Positions 15,020 to 22,941 of a stretch of DNA of 64,000 nucleotides are shown in pieces. How positions within the stretch are numbered: the stretch's first letter is position 1; the number at the start of each line of letters is the position of its first letter. The translations under genes were made by a program, and so were the position numbers. The notes under the pieces were generated by a model that saw only the letters and a program-made list of their open reading frames with translations, did no database searches and was not told the origin of the DNA. This stretch comes from Clostridium chrysemydis (GTDB lineage: Bacteria > Bacillota > Clostridia > Clostridiales > Clostridiaceae): contig NZ_JADEKP010000001.1 in the NCBI RefSeq assembly GCF_015234215.1, positions 992,001 to 1,056,000 on the forward strand, written 5' to 3'.

Positions 15020-15448
15020 ATGGTTAAACATGGATTGAGAAAGAAAAAAATTTATAGTGTATGGATAATGATGAAACAAAGATGTTTTAATACTAAAAAT
15101 AAGGATTTTTACAACTATGGTGCTAGAGGTATTACGATATGTACTGAATGGTTAGACATTTCCAAATTCTATGAATGGGCAAAAGAATTTGGTTATAAAG
15201 AAGGTCTTACATTAGATAGAATTAATCCAAATGGTAATTATGAGCCAAACAATTGTAGATGGATTAGTAATACAGAACAACAAAATAATAAAAGGAATAC
15301 TATTCATGTAATATATAATGATAAAATAGTAACTTTATCAGAACTATCTAAATTAACAGGAATAAAACGGGATATTATTGAAATGAGATATATAAGAGGT
15401 GATAGAGGCGATAGATTGATTAGAAATGTAAGAAAAAGAAGTGCTTAA
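15020..15448 (+). CDS. HNH (AP2/HNH-type) homing endonuclease-like protein
   Basis: A 142-residue protein with the phage HNH layout: YSVWIMMKQRCFNTKN near the N-terminus, then LTLDRINPNGNYEPNNCRWI (residues ~68-88), which carries the D-R-I-N and N-x-x-P-x-N-C-R-W residues of the metal-binding finger, then a basic C-terminal DNA-binding part. I chose ATG 15020 because GGAGG at 15010-15014 is well placed; longer starts would read through the upstream terminator hairpin. Such genes are selfish elements of phages. It lies between two structured non-coding regions. Confidence 0.75.
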   Translation: MVKHGLRKKKIYSVWIMMKQRCFNTKNKDFYNYGARGITICTEWLDISKFYEWAKEFGYKEGLTLDRINPNGNYEPNNCRWISNTEQQNNKRNTIHVIYNDKIVTLSELSKLTGIKRDIIEMRYIRGDRGDRLIRNVRKRSA

Positions 15449-15454
15449 TTTATC

Positions 15455-15483
15455 TTGTATTTTAAATTTATACCCTATATAAT
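15455..15483 (+). promoter_or_regulatory. Promoter of the candidate small RNA
   Basis: TTGTAT (15455-15460), a 17-nt spacer and a perfect TATAAT (15478-15483). Confidence 0.6.
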
Positions 15484-15489
15484 AATATT

Positions 15490-15698
15490 AACAAACAAAA
15501 GCATTTGGAGACAACTAACATATAAATTTATGTAAAAATAAGTTGATTTAAATATAGAATTAACCTTATTTAGCCGTATTGGATTGCCCTACTAACTCAG
15601 AATTTATAGCAATCATAGCTGATAAGCTAAGATTAAAAAATAAGGTATCATAGTTATTTCTTTAGACATTATCTATTTTATAGATAATGTCTATTTTT
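15490..15698 (+). ncRNA. Candidate structured small RNA (~205 nt)
   Basis: Between a good promoter and a strong terminator there is no ORF, but there are several consistent stems: CAACT 15512-15516 with AGTTG 15541-15545 enclosing ACATA/TATGT; a 9-bp stem ACCTTATTT 15563-15571 with AAATAAGGT 15638-15646 enclosing GATTGC/GCAATC (15582-15587, 15609-15614) and a TAGCT-GATA-AGCTA hairpin (15616-15629). It matches no riboswitch or 6S consensus that I recognise. Confidence 0.5.
15664..15698 (+). terminator. Terminator of the candidate small RNA
   Basis: A perfect 13-bp stem (15664-15676 with 15680-15692), loop TTT, followed by ATTTTT. Confidence 0.8.
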
Positions 15699-15726
15699 AT
15701 ATGATTTTATAAAAACTAGTAAACTA

Positions 15727-15755
15727 TTGTAGTAATCTAAAAAATTCTATACAAT
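15727..15755 (+). promoter_or_regulatory. Promoter upstream of the frameshifted small gene
   Basis: TTGTAG (15727-15732), 17-nt spacer, TACAAT (15750-15755). Confidence 0.5.
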
Positions 15756-15797
15756 ATAAATAATAACTAAATTGTTTACAAAGATAGGAGCGATTAT

Positions 15798-15940
15798 ATG
15801 TTTTCTAAAATACTTACAAATATAAAAAACAAGAATTAGAACATGAAATTTCTGTTATTGATCAACAAATTAAGGGATTAGAAGATTTAGAAAAAGTAAA
15901 TCAAGATAAGCTTATGAATTCAATAATTAAATCTAAATAG
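15798..15940 (+). pseudogene. Small coiled-coil gene with a minus-one frameshift at AAAAAAC
   Basis: ATG 15798 has a TAGGAG ribosome site and opens MFSKILTNIKNKN before a TAG at 15837. The minus-one frame is open through QELEHEISVIDQQIKGLEDL and on to a TAG at 15938-15940, a plausible coiled coil of 46-47 residues. The switch coincides with A AAA AAC (15824-15830), a canonical slippery heptamer. It may be a single-base loss in a homopolymer, a sequencing error, or genuine programmed frameshifting. Function unknown. Confidence 0.5.
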
Positions 15941-15958
15941 AAGATTAAGAGGTGTTTT

Positions 15959-16330
15959 ATGAAATACAAAATAATTTCAAAAGAAACTTTTGATAGTAAT
16001 TATATATTTGAAGCAGAAAGATTTGGAGATAAAGTTATCAAAATTTATTCTAAAATGTCAACTGATATGAATTTAAATTGTGAATTGTTTTTTGATGAGG
16101 GAATCCCAAATTTTGTTGTAGAATCTTTTATAGAGTTATTTAAAAAAATTTCTATAGAATTTATTGATAAAAATGTTATGTATTTTGATAAAAATTTCAA
16201 CGTAACTAGAGAAATAAAATTACTTTCAACAAAGGTTAATGATGAATATTATTTATTAAATGAAATAGCTGATATAAAAATATGTAGGACTAAAGAAAGT
16301 GAATTAGAAGAATTAAAATTATTTAAATAG
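15959..16330 (+). CDS. Hypothetical 123-residue protein
   Basis: Begins MKYKIISKETFDSNYIFEAE behind GAGGTG. It is rich in aromatic, Lys and Glu residues and predicted alpha/beta, with no signal peptide or membrane span. It follows the frameshifted small gene and abuts the NUDIX gene, whose ribosome site overlaps its stop codon. No family is recognised. Confidence 0.6.
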   Translation: MKYKIISKETFDSNYIFEAERFGDKVIKIYSKMSTDMNLNCELFFDEGIPNFVVESFIELFKKISIEFIDKNVMYFDKNFNVTREIKLLSTKVNDEYYLLNEIADIKICRTKESELEELKLFK

Positions 16331-16339
16331 GTGAGCGAA

Positions 16340-16858
16340 ATGAAATTAGAAGAAAAAATTATAAAAGAAACAATTAAGTATGAAGGTAATTTCTTAAAAT
16401 TTGCAAGCGTCGATGTAGAATTACCTGATGGAAAAGTCAGTAATAGAGATATAATTAGACATCCAGGGGCTTCTGCTATAATAGCATTTTTTGATGATGA
16501 TACAATACTATTGGTTAAACAATATCGTGCAGCGATTAAGGAAGTATTATTAGAATTACCAGCTGGAAAACTTGATTTAAATGAAGACCCTTTACAATGC
16601 GCAAAAAGAGAATTAGAAGAAGAGACTGGGATGAAATCAAATGATTTTACTTATTTAGGAACAATTGCAACTGGTGCAGGTTTTACTGATGAAGTAATTC
16701 ATATCTATAAGGCTACAAATCTTTTCGAAGGAACTAAATCCTGCGATGAAGATGAATTTATAGATATATATAAATATAAACTAACAGAAGTTAAAAAAAT
16801 GATAAGAGAAGGAAAGATAATAGATTCAAAGACTATAGCAGCATTTATGTATTTATAG
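16340..16858 (+). CDS. nudF: NUDIX hydrolase, ADP-ribose pyrophosphatase type
   Basis: A 172-residue enzyme expected to hydrolyse ADP-ribose to AMP and ribose-5-phosphate. The NUDIX box GKLDLNEDPLQCAKRELEEE (followed by TGM) fits G-x5-E-x7-REUxEExGU. The preceding VLLELPAG is typical of NudF-type enzymes. I use ATG 16340 behind AGGTGAG; a GTG at 16331 lies within that ribosome site. This is the first gene here with clear chromosomal character. In related clostridia it commonly lies near spoIIM. Confidence 0.88.
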   Translation: MKLEEKIIKETIKYEGNFLKFASVDVELPDGKVSNRDIIRHPGASAIIAFFDDDTILLVKQYRAAIKEVLLELPAGKLDLNEDPLQCAKRELEEETGMKSNDFTYLGTIATGAGFTDEVIHIYKATNLFEGTKSCDEDEFIDIYKYKLTEVKKMIREGKIIDSKTIAAFMYL

Positions 16859-16947
16859 TATAAGAAAAATTTAAGTTTTATTTTAGGTTATTTTAATAAT
16901 TTACAAATATAATTAAAGTGAAGTTATTATTTAGTGAGGATAAAAAT

Positions 16948-18033
16948 ATGAAAATTAAAAAGTTAATTATTATTTTAGGAATAAGTACTACTATATTTTT
17001 TAGTAGTTTTGTTAATTCTTTTGCAGACCAATTTAATGTTGTGACTTTAGGTGCAAATTTAAATCAGCAACAGAAGGATAGTATGCTAAAGTATTTTAAT
17101 GCAAAAGATGGTAGTTATCAACTAATAACCGTTAATAATAAAGAAGAAAGAGATGCATTAAAAGGGATAGCACCTTTATCTGAAATAGGAAACAAGACAA
17201 TATCATGTTCTTATGTGCAGCCGACATCTTCAGGTTCTGGTATAAATGTCAAGACAGCTAACCTAACTTGGGTAACTGCATCAATGATTTCTAACACATT
17301 AGTAACAGCAGGAGTTAATGATGCAAATGTAATTGCAGCAGCACCTTTTCAAGTTTCAGGAACAGGTGCATTAACAGGGATTTTAAAAGGGTTTGAAGAT
17401 TCTACCGGTGAAAAATTAGATAAAAATAAAAAAGAACTTGCTAATCAAGAACTTGTTACTACAGGTAACATAGCAAACGATTCAAAAGTTGGACAAGAAA
17501 AGGCAGCTGCAATAGTAAATGATGTTAAAAAAGAAGTAATCAAAGACAATGCTCAGGATCCAAATAAAGTTGAAAAAATTATAAATAATGTAACAAATAA
17601 TTATAATATATCTTTACCAGAAGCACAGCAAAAGGAATTAAAAGATCTTATGGTGAAAATAGGTAAAGAAGATTATAATTATGACCAATTAAAAAGTACT
17701 TTAAATGATATTGGAAATAACATTAAAAATGTTTTAGAACAATCTGGCCAAGCTATAAAAGAATCTGGATTCTTTCAAAATTTATGGCAGAATATAAAAG
17801 ATTTCTTTAGTAGTGAGAATACAAGTAATGGAAATGATAAGGATTTAGGTATAATAAATCAAACAGATAACTCAGCATTAGGAGATTCTGCTGTTGTTAC
17901 TGGAAACAATACAGAAATCAAAGATACATCAAATAACACTCAAGATAATCAAAATAATAACCAATCGCAATCATCAAATGAAGAAGGTTTTTTTGAGAAA
18001 ATCGCAAATTGGTTCAAAGGATTATTTAACTAA
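16948..18033 (+). CDS. Secreted DUF1002-family protein
   Basis: A 361-residue protein with a signal peptide (residues 1-26, IIIILG-type hydrophobic core ending SFAD). The first ~220 residues match the DUF1002 pattern: VVTLGANLNQQQKDSMLKYF, PLSEIGNKTISCSYVQPTSS, NVIAAAPFQVSGTGALTGIL. The C-terminus is an Asn/Gln-rich linker ending in an amphipathic segment (FFEKIANWFKGLF). ATG 16948 is preceded by GTGAGGA; an upstream start at 16918 lacks a signal-like beginning. Function is unknown; it faces the cell exterior and sits before spoIIM. Confidence 0.75.
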   Translation: MKIKKLIIILGISTTIFFSSFVNSFADQFNVVTLGANLNQQQKDSMLKYFNAKDGSYQLITVNNKEERDALKGIAPLSEIGNKTISCSYVQPTSSGSGINVKTANLTWVTASMISNTLVTAGVNDANVIAAAPFQVSGTGALTGILKGFEDSTGEKLDKNKKELANQELVTTGNIANDSKVGQEKAAAIVNDVKKEVIKDNAQDPNKVEKIINNVTNNYNISLPEAQQKELKDLMVKIGKEDYNYDQLKSTLNDIGNNIKNVLEQSGQAIKESGFFQNLWQNIKDFFSSENTSNGNDKDLGIINQTDNSALGDSAVVTGNNTEIKDTSNNTQDNQNNNQSQSSNEEGFFEKIANWFKGLFN

Positions 18034-18094
18034 ATAATCAAATAATATTAAATAATACCATTAAAATAATATGTGATTTAAATGTTTCAATTAA

Positions 18095-18123
18095 GAATAT
18101 TTTCAATTTTACTTTCATAATAT
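18095..18123 (+). promoter_or_regulatory. Sigma-E-like promoter for spoIIM
   Basis: GAATATT (18095-18101), a 14-nt spacer and CATAATAT (18116-18123) agree well with the sigma-E consensus of endospore formers. It lies 33 nt before the spoIIM start, consistent with mother-cell expression. Confidence 0.5.
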
Positions 18124-18155
18124 TACATAGAACTATGTTAGGAGGAGAAAGTGAA

Positions 18156-18788
18156 ATGAAAGATATAGCTAAAAAATTGAGAGACATTTTTGAAAATCAA
18201 AAAATATATTATTTAATGGTATTATTATTTTTTTGTGTAGGAATAGTAATTGGTGTTTATGCAGTTAAATATATGAATGTGCCGGATAGACAAGATATTT
18301 CAAGTTATTACTCTAGTTTTGTTGATAGTTTAAGTAATAAGCCTATTAATTATGGTGTACTTTTAATAGAAGTTATCAAAAAAAATGCACTATTAATTAT
18401 TCCAATAATTATATTAAGTTTTACTTTTTTTGGAGCTCCATTTATTTTAGGAATTAACTTAATAAAAGGTTTTTCTCTTGGTTATTCTTTTACGTTTTTG
18501 TTAACAACATTTAGTGGCAAAGGTATCTATTTAGCATTGACATCAATTATTCCTCAGAATTTAATTTATATTCCATGCTTAATTGCAATAAGCATTATAG
18601 CATTAAATTCTTCTACTGAAAGATTCAGGGATAGGTTTATTAAAAAGAAAAGTTATAAAAAGTCAAGTAATAACGGGTTAGCAAACATATTAATAATACT
18701 ATTATGCATATTTATATTAGGAATAGTAATTGAAACATATGTTTCACCAAATCTTATGAAGTTTGTATTAACAAGATTTTATGTATAA
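18156..18788 (+). CDS. spoIIM: Stage II sporulation protein M
   Basis: A 210-residue membrane protein of the SpoIIM family, which with SpoIIP and SpoIID drives peptidoglycan remodelling during engulfment. Hydrophobic segments are at about residues 20-40, 75-105, 115-150 and 175-200. The middle shows the family pattern (IIILSFTFFGAPFILGINLI, then GKGIYLALTSIIPQNLIYIP). ATG 18156 follows GGAGGAG; an ATG at 18135 lies before that site. A sigma-E-like promoter precedes it. Confidence 0.88.
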   Translation: MKDIAKKLRDIFENQKIYYLMVLLFFCVGIVIGVYAVKYMNVPDRQDISSYYSSFVDSLSNKPINYGVLLIEVIKKNALLIIPIIILSFTFFGAPFILGINLIKGFSLGYSFTFLLTTFSGKGIYLALTSIIPQNLIYIPCLIAISIIALNSSTERFRDRFIKKKSYKKSSNNGLANILIILLCIFILGIVIETYVSPNLMKFVLTRFYV

Positions 18789-18872
18789 AAAGTGGATTTC
18801 TAATGATAAAAATGAAGGGAATAAAGTGAAATTGTCGAATATATAAATATAGTAATGGTATAGGAGAGAGTA

Positions 18873-19751
18873 ATGTTAGAAATTATTGAGAATTATAAGG
18901 AGTATTTACTTAGAAATGATAAAAGTGAAAATACCGTTTATGCATATGTGACAGATGTAAATCTTTTTTCAAAATTCCTTAAAAATAACAGTATGGAATT
19001 ATATACATCAGACAACGTATCAATAATAGCTTATATTCAATATTTATTAGATAACGGTAAATCAGAAAGGTCAATAAATAGGATTGTTATAAGTTTAAGA
19101 AGTTTTTATGGTTTTTTGAAAGGTAAATCATTAATTAATGAGATTCCCAAAATAACATATAAAAGTAATAGAGCTAATAAAAAATTACCACAAATTCTTA
19201 CTATTGAGGAAGTAGATAAGATTATAAAATCTGTCGATAAAAATGGTATAAAAGGTGTTAGGGACAATGCGCTACTTGAACTTATGTATGCAACAGGAAT
19301 GAAGGTTTCAGAATTAATTTCATTAGAAGTTGAAGATATTAATTTAGATTTATCTTTTGTTAAATGCACAGATAACAAACATTATGAGAGACTTATTCCG
19401 ATAGGAAGAAGTGCAAACAGAGCCTTAGAGGAATATGTTTTAGTTAGAGACGAAGTGGCTGAAACTGGCGAAAATAAATTATTTGTAAATCTAAATGGTA
19501 AAGGATTAACAAGACAAGGGATATGGAGAATAGTTAAAGAATATTCACATAAGGCAGGAATAAAAAAAGACGTTAATTTAAATACGTTTAGACATTCATT
19601 TGCGGTTCATATGCTTCAAAATGGTGCTAATGTCCGTGCCGTGCAAAAACTATTGGGAAATCAAGTTTTGACGTATATGGACACTTATTATGAAATTATT
19701 AATAGTGATAAAATAAACTTAGTATATAAAAATGCTCACCCAAGAGCATAA
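18873..19751 (+). CDS. XerD-like tyrosine recombinase with degenerate active site
   Basis: A 292-residue protein with the full two-domain Xer layout (SAM-like residues 1-85, catalytic 105-292), but with altered catalytic residues: Arg I is Lys144 (ATGMKVSEL), the His of HxxR is Asn237 (NTFR), and the His before the nucleophile is Asn263 (LLGNQVLT). The Arg240 and Tyr272 positions remain. It follows spoIIM, a place where clostridia usually keep a xerD gene. Loss of three residues suggests no strand exchange alone. A complete Xer protein is encoded at 60321-61316. Confidence 0.8.
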   Translation: MLEIIENYKEYLLRNDKSENTVYAYVTDVNLFSKFLKNNSMELYTSDNVSIIAYIQYLLDNGKSERSINRIVISLRSFYGFLKGKSLINEIPKITYKSNRANKKLPQILTIEEVDKIIKSVDKNGIKGVRDNALLELMYATGMKVSELISLEVEDINLDLSFVKCTDNKHYERLIPIGRSANRALEEYVLVRDEVAETGENKLFVNLNGKGLTRQGIWRIVKEYSHKAGIKKDVNLNTFRHSFAVHMLQNGANVRAVQKLLGNQVLTYMDTYYEIINSDKINLVYKNAHPRA

Positions 19752-19784
19752 AAAATATTATAAAGAGGGATATAATATTAACTT

Positions 19785-19808
19785 AGAGCGAGAAATCGCT
19801 CTTTTTTT
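19785..19808 (+). terminator. Terminator after the XerD-like gene
   Basis: Stem AGAGCGA / TCGCTCT with GAAA tetraloop, then seven T. A TATAAT lies just upstream, so a short independent transcript is possible. Confidence 0.85.
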
Positions 19809-19881
19809 ATTTTCTGAAGTTTCAAAATAGCAAATATTTTTATTGTTTATGGAAATAATAATTTAGAAAGGAGGAATTTAT

Positions 19882-21048
19882 ATGTTTAACAAATTAAAGA
19901 AAATAACAAGTTTTTTATTAATCTTAACTATCATATCACCTTTGATAGCTAAAAATACATTTGCTATTTCAGAAGATTCGGGTATGAAAGTAGAAGCTAA
20001 ATCTGCATTATTAATGGAACCTATAAGTGGTAAAATAATTTATGAGAAAAATGCAAATGAGAAGTTTGCACCGGCATCAGTTACTAAAATTATGACAATG
20101 CTTTTAGCAATGGAAGCTGTAGATTCTGGAAAAATAAGTTTATCAGACAAAATAACTTGTAGTGAAAACGCTAAAAAAATGGGTGGAAGTACTATGCTTC
20201 TTGACACAGGTGAAGTAAGAAGTGTTTCTGATATCTTAAAAGGGATAGCAATAGCATCAGGCAATGATGCTGCAATTGCTATGGGTGAATACTTAGCAGG
20301 ATCTGAAGAGGCATTTGTTAAAGCTATGAATCAAAGAGCTAAGGAACTAGGTATGAAAAATACAACTTTTAAAAACTGTACTGGTCTTCCAGCAGAAGGG
20401 CATTTATCTACAGCGTATGATATTGCTTTAATGTCTAGGGAACTTCTTAAACATAAAGACATATTAAAGTTTACAGGTACATATATGGAAACAATTTCAG
20501 AAGGTAGGAAAACACCTATAGAACTTGTAAACCATAATAAGCTAGTTAGGTTCTTTAAAGGTTGTGATGGCCTTAAAACGGGATATACTCAAGAAGCTAA
20601 GTATTGTATATCAGCAACTGCAACTAGAGACGGTGTTAGAATGTTATCAGTTATAATGGGTGCACCTACATTTAAAATAAGAAATAGAGATGCAGGTATA
20701 CTTCTAAATCACGGTTTCTCTATGTATGAAGGTAAAAAATTATTGAAAAAGGATCAAGAACTTGGAGAGATAAAAAGTATAAATAAGAAAAATAAAGCAT
20801 TTATAGCTAAAGTTAAGGAAGATTTAAATGTTGTTATGGAAAAAGGACAGAATGCTGAGTTAACAAATAAAATAATACTAGATGAAAGTAAAAATGAATT
20901 TTTAGCAGGAGAAATAGTTGGTAAATGTGAAGTTTATTGTGGTGAAACTTTAGTTGGTCAAGTAGATATCTATACAGATCGTGATATCGAAAAGCCTAAT
21001 ATAATTGATAAACTAAAATTCAAAATTACAAATTCATTTAATGATTAA
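19882..21048 (+). CDS. dacF: D-alanyl-D-alanine carboxypeptidase, DacF type
   Basis: A 388-residue low-molecular-weight penicillin-binding protein that trims the terminal D-Ala of stem peptides. Signal peptide at residues 1-28 (FLLILTIISPLIAKNTFA). The S11 motifs are present: SVTK with Ser66 and Lys69, SGN in IASGNDAAIAM, and KTG in GLKTGYTQEAKYC. The C-terminal beta domain (GEIVGKCEVYCGETLVGQVD) and a final amphipathic helix for membrane attachment follow. It precedes scpA, as dacF does in other clostridia. A GGAGGAA ribosome site precedes the ATG. Confidence 0.9.
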   Translation: MFNKLKKITSFLLILTIISPLIAKNTFAISEDSGMKVEAKSALLMEPISGKIIYEKNANEKFAPASVTKIMTMLLAMEAVDSGKISLSDKITCSENAKKMGGSTMLLDTGEVRSVSDILKGIAIASGNDAAIAMGEYLAGSEEAFVKAMNQRAKELGMKNTTFKNCTGLPAEGHLSTAYDIALMSRELLKHKDILKFTGTYMETISEGRKTPIELVNHNKLVRFFKGCDGLKTGYTQEAKYCISATATRDGVRMLSVIMGAPTFKIRNRDAGILLNHGFSMYEGKKLLKKDQELGEIKSINKKNKAFIAKVKEDLNVVMEKGQNAELTNKIILDESKNEFLAGEIVGKCEVYCGETLVGQVDIYTDRDIEKPNIIDKLKFKITNSFND

Positions 21049-21085
21049 ATAATAAAGGAGTTACGAGAGTAACTCCTTTATTATT
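21048..21085. terminator. Strong bidirectional terminator after dacF
   Basis: A perfect 17-bp stem (21048-21064 with 21069-21085) around GAGA, with A and T runs on the two sides. Confidence 0.88.
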
Positions 21086-21142
21086 TGAAATAGTACTAAA
21101 ATAGTGTATAATTAAATGAAAATAATTAGAAGGTGGTATAGT

Positions 21143-21895
21143 ATGGAATTACCTAAAGTTAAGGTTGCAGATTTCGAAGGACCTTTTGATTTACTACTTC
21201 ATCTTATTAGAAAGAACAAGATGGGAATTAACAATGTGAAATTGAATTTAGTGACTAATCAGTATTTGGAATACTTAGATAAGATGAAAGAAATGGATTT
21301 AGAGGTAACGTCAGAATTTATAGTTATCGCTGCAACTCTAATAGAAATAAAATCTAAAAGTTTATTACCTAAAATAAAAGATGAAATAATAGAAGATGAT
21401 GAAGATATAGAAAAGAGATTATTAGAAAAATTACTTCTATACAAAAAAATTAAGTTATCAACTGAGTATTTCAAGAAAAAAGCAAATGTTAGTGGGTTTA
21501 CTTATTCGAAAAAACCAGAAATAATAGAAGAAATACAAAGCGCAAAAGTTACTAACAAATTATTGGAAAATATTTCTTTGATTGAGCTATACAATATTTA
21601 CAATAAACTAATTGAAAATTATGTGAGCAAGCAAAATAAATCAGACTTTTTACAAAAAAGAATTTCAGTAGATAAATATAAAATAGAAGATAAATATGAT
21701 TATTTATTGGAATTGATATCTAATCAGGAACTAATTAAGTTTACTAATGTTATGAAAGAATGTGATTGTAAGTTAGAATGTGTAGTGACTTTTTTAGCTC
21801 TATTAGAATTAATGAAACAAAGAAAGATTATTGTCTATCAAAAAGAAAATTTCAGTGAAATAATTTTGAAAGGAAGTGAAATAGAAAATGTCTAA
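21143..21895 (+). CDS. scpA: Segregation and condensation protein A
   Basis: A 250-residue kleisin that bridges the SMC heads in the SMC-ScpAB condensin. The N-terminus VKVADFEGPFDLLLHLIRKN is the hallmark of ScpA, and the C-terminal winged helix (CVVTFLALLELMKQRKIIVY) binds SMC. I use ATG 21143 with AAGGTGG upstream rather than the ATG at 21116, which lacks a ribosome site. It overlaps scpB by 8 bases, implying coupled translation of the two partners. Confidence 0.95.
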   Translation: MELPKVKVADFEGPFDLLLHLIRKNKMGINNVKLNLVTNQYLEYLDKMKEMDLEVTSEFIVIAATLIEIKSKSLLPKIKDEIIEDDEDIEKRLLEKLLLYKKIKLSTEYFKKKANVSGFTYSKKPEIIEEIQSAKVTNKLLENISLIELYNIYNKLIENYVSKQNKSDFLQKRISVDKYKIEDKYDYLLELISNQELIKFTNVMKECDCKLECVVTFLALLELMKQRKIIVYQKENFSEIILKGSEIENV

Positions 21896-22478
21896 AGTTG
21901 ATATAAATCAATTTGAATTTGAAGAAGTGTCTAAAAAAAATTTTCTTAAAGGGGCAATTGAGGCAGTACTTTTTGTTAGTGGTGAACCAGTAAAATTAAG
22001 AGATTTAGCTATAAATCTAGATGCAACACCTAAATACTTGGAACAAGTTATCGGTGAATTAATGCTAGATTATGAAATTGAAAATAGAGGAATAAAATTG
22101 ATAAGTATTAATAATACTTATCAATTAGTTACTAAATCTAATTATAGTGATGTAATACAAAAGTTATTAAAGAAAAATAAAAGACAATCATTAAGTCAAG
22201 CATCACTAGAGAGCCTTGCAATTATAGCATATAAACAACCAATCACAAGGGTAGATATTGACGAAATAAGAGGAGTTAAATCTGAAAGCGCTATACAAAA
22301 GTTATTAGAGAGGGAAATAATAGCTGAAGTTGGTAGACTAGAGGTTCCAGGAAGACCAATACTCTATGGTACAACTGATGAATTTCTGAGACAGTTTGGA
22401 GTAAGTTGCCTAGAAGAATTACCTAGCTTAGATTTATATTCTGAATTTGAATTAGATGAAAATATAGAAGAAGAATAA
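21888..22478 (+). CDS. scpB: Segregation and condensation protein B
   Basis: A 196-residue protein with tandem winged-helix domains. It forms a dimer that binds the kleisin ScpA in the condensin complex. Diagnostic segments are AIEAVLFVSGEPVKLRDLA near residue 24 and ALESLAIIAYKQPITR-like ASLESLAIIAYKQPITRVDI at about 105. The acidic C-terminus is normal. It overlaps scpA by 8 bases. Confidence 0.95.
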   Translation: MSKVDINQFEFEEVSKKNFLKGAIEAVLFVSGEPVKLRDLAINLDATPKYLEQVIGELMLDYEIENRGIKLISINNTYQLVTKSNYSDVIQKLLKKNKRQSLSQASLESLAIIAYKQPITRVDIDEIRGVKSESAIQKLLEREIIAEVGRLEVPGRPILYGTTDEFLRQFGVSCLEELPSLDLYSEFELDENIEEE

Positions 22479-22481
22479 AGA

Positions 22482-22500
22482 GTTCCGCAAGCGGATCACT
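22482..22500. terminator. Weak hairpin between convergent scpB and ytfJ
   Basis: TCCGC-AA-GCGGA with flanking AGT/ACT pairs and T-rich sequence on the plus side. It is short and may act in both directions. Confidence 0.45.
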
Positions 22501-22941
22501 TTATTCTTCTTCTATTTCTATTTCTTCAATATTTTCTGTTATGTCTATATCGACTTCTTTTTTAGGAAACAAATCTTTCATTAGCTCAATAATTTGAGGA
22601 ACAGTATCAACAATTCTGTCGTAAGTATTATCCTGTTCTACAGGCAAGAGTCTAACTGAATTTTCCCTTACTACTAAAAAAGCTACGGGTTTTATGCTGA
22701 CTCCAGCACCTGAACCACCACCAAAAGGATAGTTTATTTCAAAATCTGATGAAATGCCAGCTTTTGAATCAAACTCTGTACCTCCTGATGCAAATCCAAA
22801 TGAAACCTTTGATATTGGAATTATATAAGTTCCATCGCGTGTTTCAACAGATTCACCAATAATTGTATTAACGTCAATCATATCTCTAATGTTTTCCATA
22901 GTCGATTTCATTAAGTTTTCTATAGGATGTTCTTTATTCAT
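22501..22941 (-). CDS. ytfJ: Sporulation protein YtfJ (GerW-like)
   Basis: A 146-residue protein of the YtfJ/GerW family, associated with spore germination in Bacillus. Typical sequence: HPIENLMKSTMENIRDMIDV, then GSGAGVSIKPVAFLVV with the Gly-rich segment FGGGSGAG. The start at 22941 (MNKEHPIENL) overlaps the stop of the upstream DUF2953 gene (ATGAATAA). A GGGGA lies six nt upstream; a stronger GGAGGTG is farther away, with a TCCC/GGGA hairpin between. The pair DUF2953-ytfJ beside scpAB is conserved in clostridia. Confidence 0.85.
   Translation of the reverse strand: MNKEHPIENLMKSTMENIRDMIDVNTIIGESVETRDGTYIIPISKVSFGFASGGTEFDSKAGISSDFEINYPFGGGSGAGVSIKPVAFLVVRENSVRLLPVEQDNTYDRIVDTVPQIIELMKDLFPKKEVDIDITENIEEIEIEEE

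Larger units (their letters stand above)
15449..15797 (+). other. 349-nt intergenic stretch with RNA gene and promoter
   Basis: No protein gene. It contains a promoter at 15455-15483, the candidate small RNA ending at 15698, and a second promoter at 15727-15755 that reads into the following small genes. Confidence 0.6.

Noticed and set aside
14491-15448. Group I intron with an HNH homing endonuclease
   Set aside because: No conserved P/Q/R/S core was seen, a terminator separates the hairpin region from the HNH gene, and no exon pair is evident.
15490-15698. 6S RNA or a known riboswitch
   Set aside because: The stems form a branched structure instead of one long hairpin with a central bubble, and no known aptamer consensus was recognised.
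16331-16339. GTG start for the NUDIX gene
   Set aside because: The GTG is part of the AGGTGAG ribosome site serving ATG 16340.
13864-16339. Right attachment site of the prophage
   Set aside because: No tRNA gene or direct repeat pair could be identified because the left end of the prophage lies outside the window.
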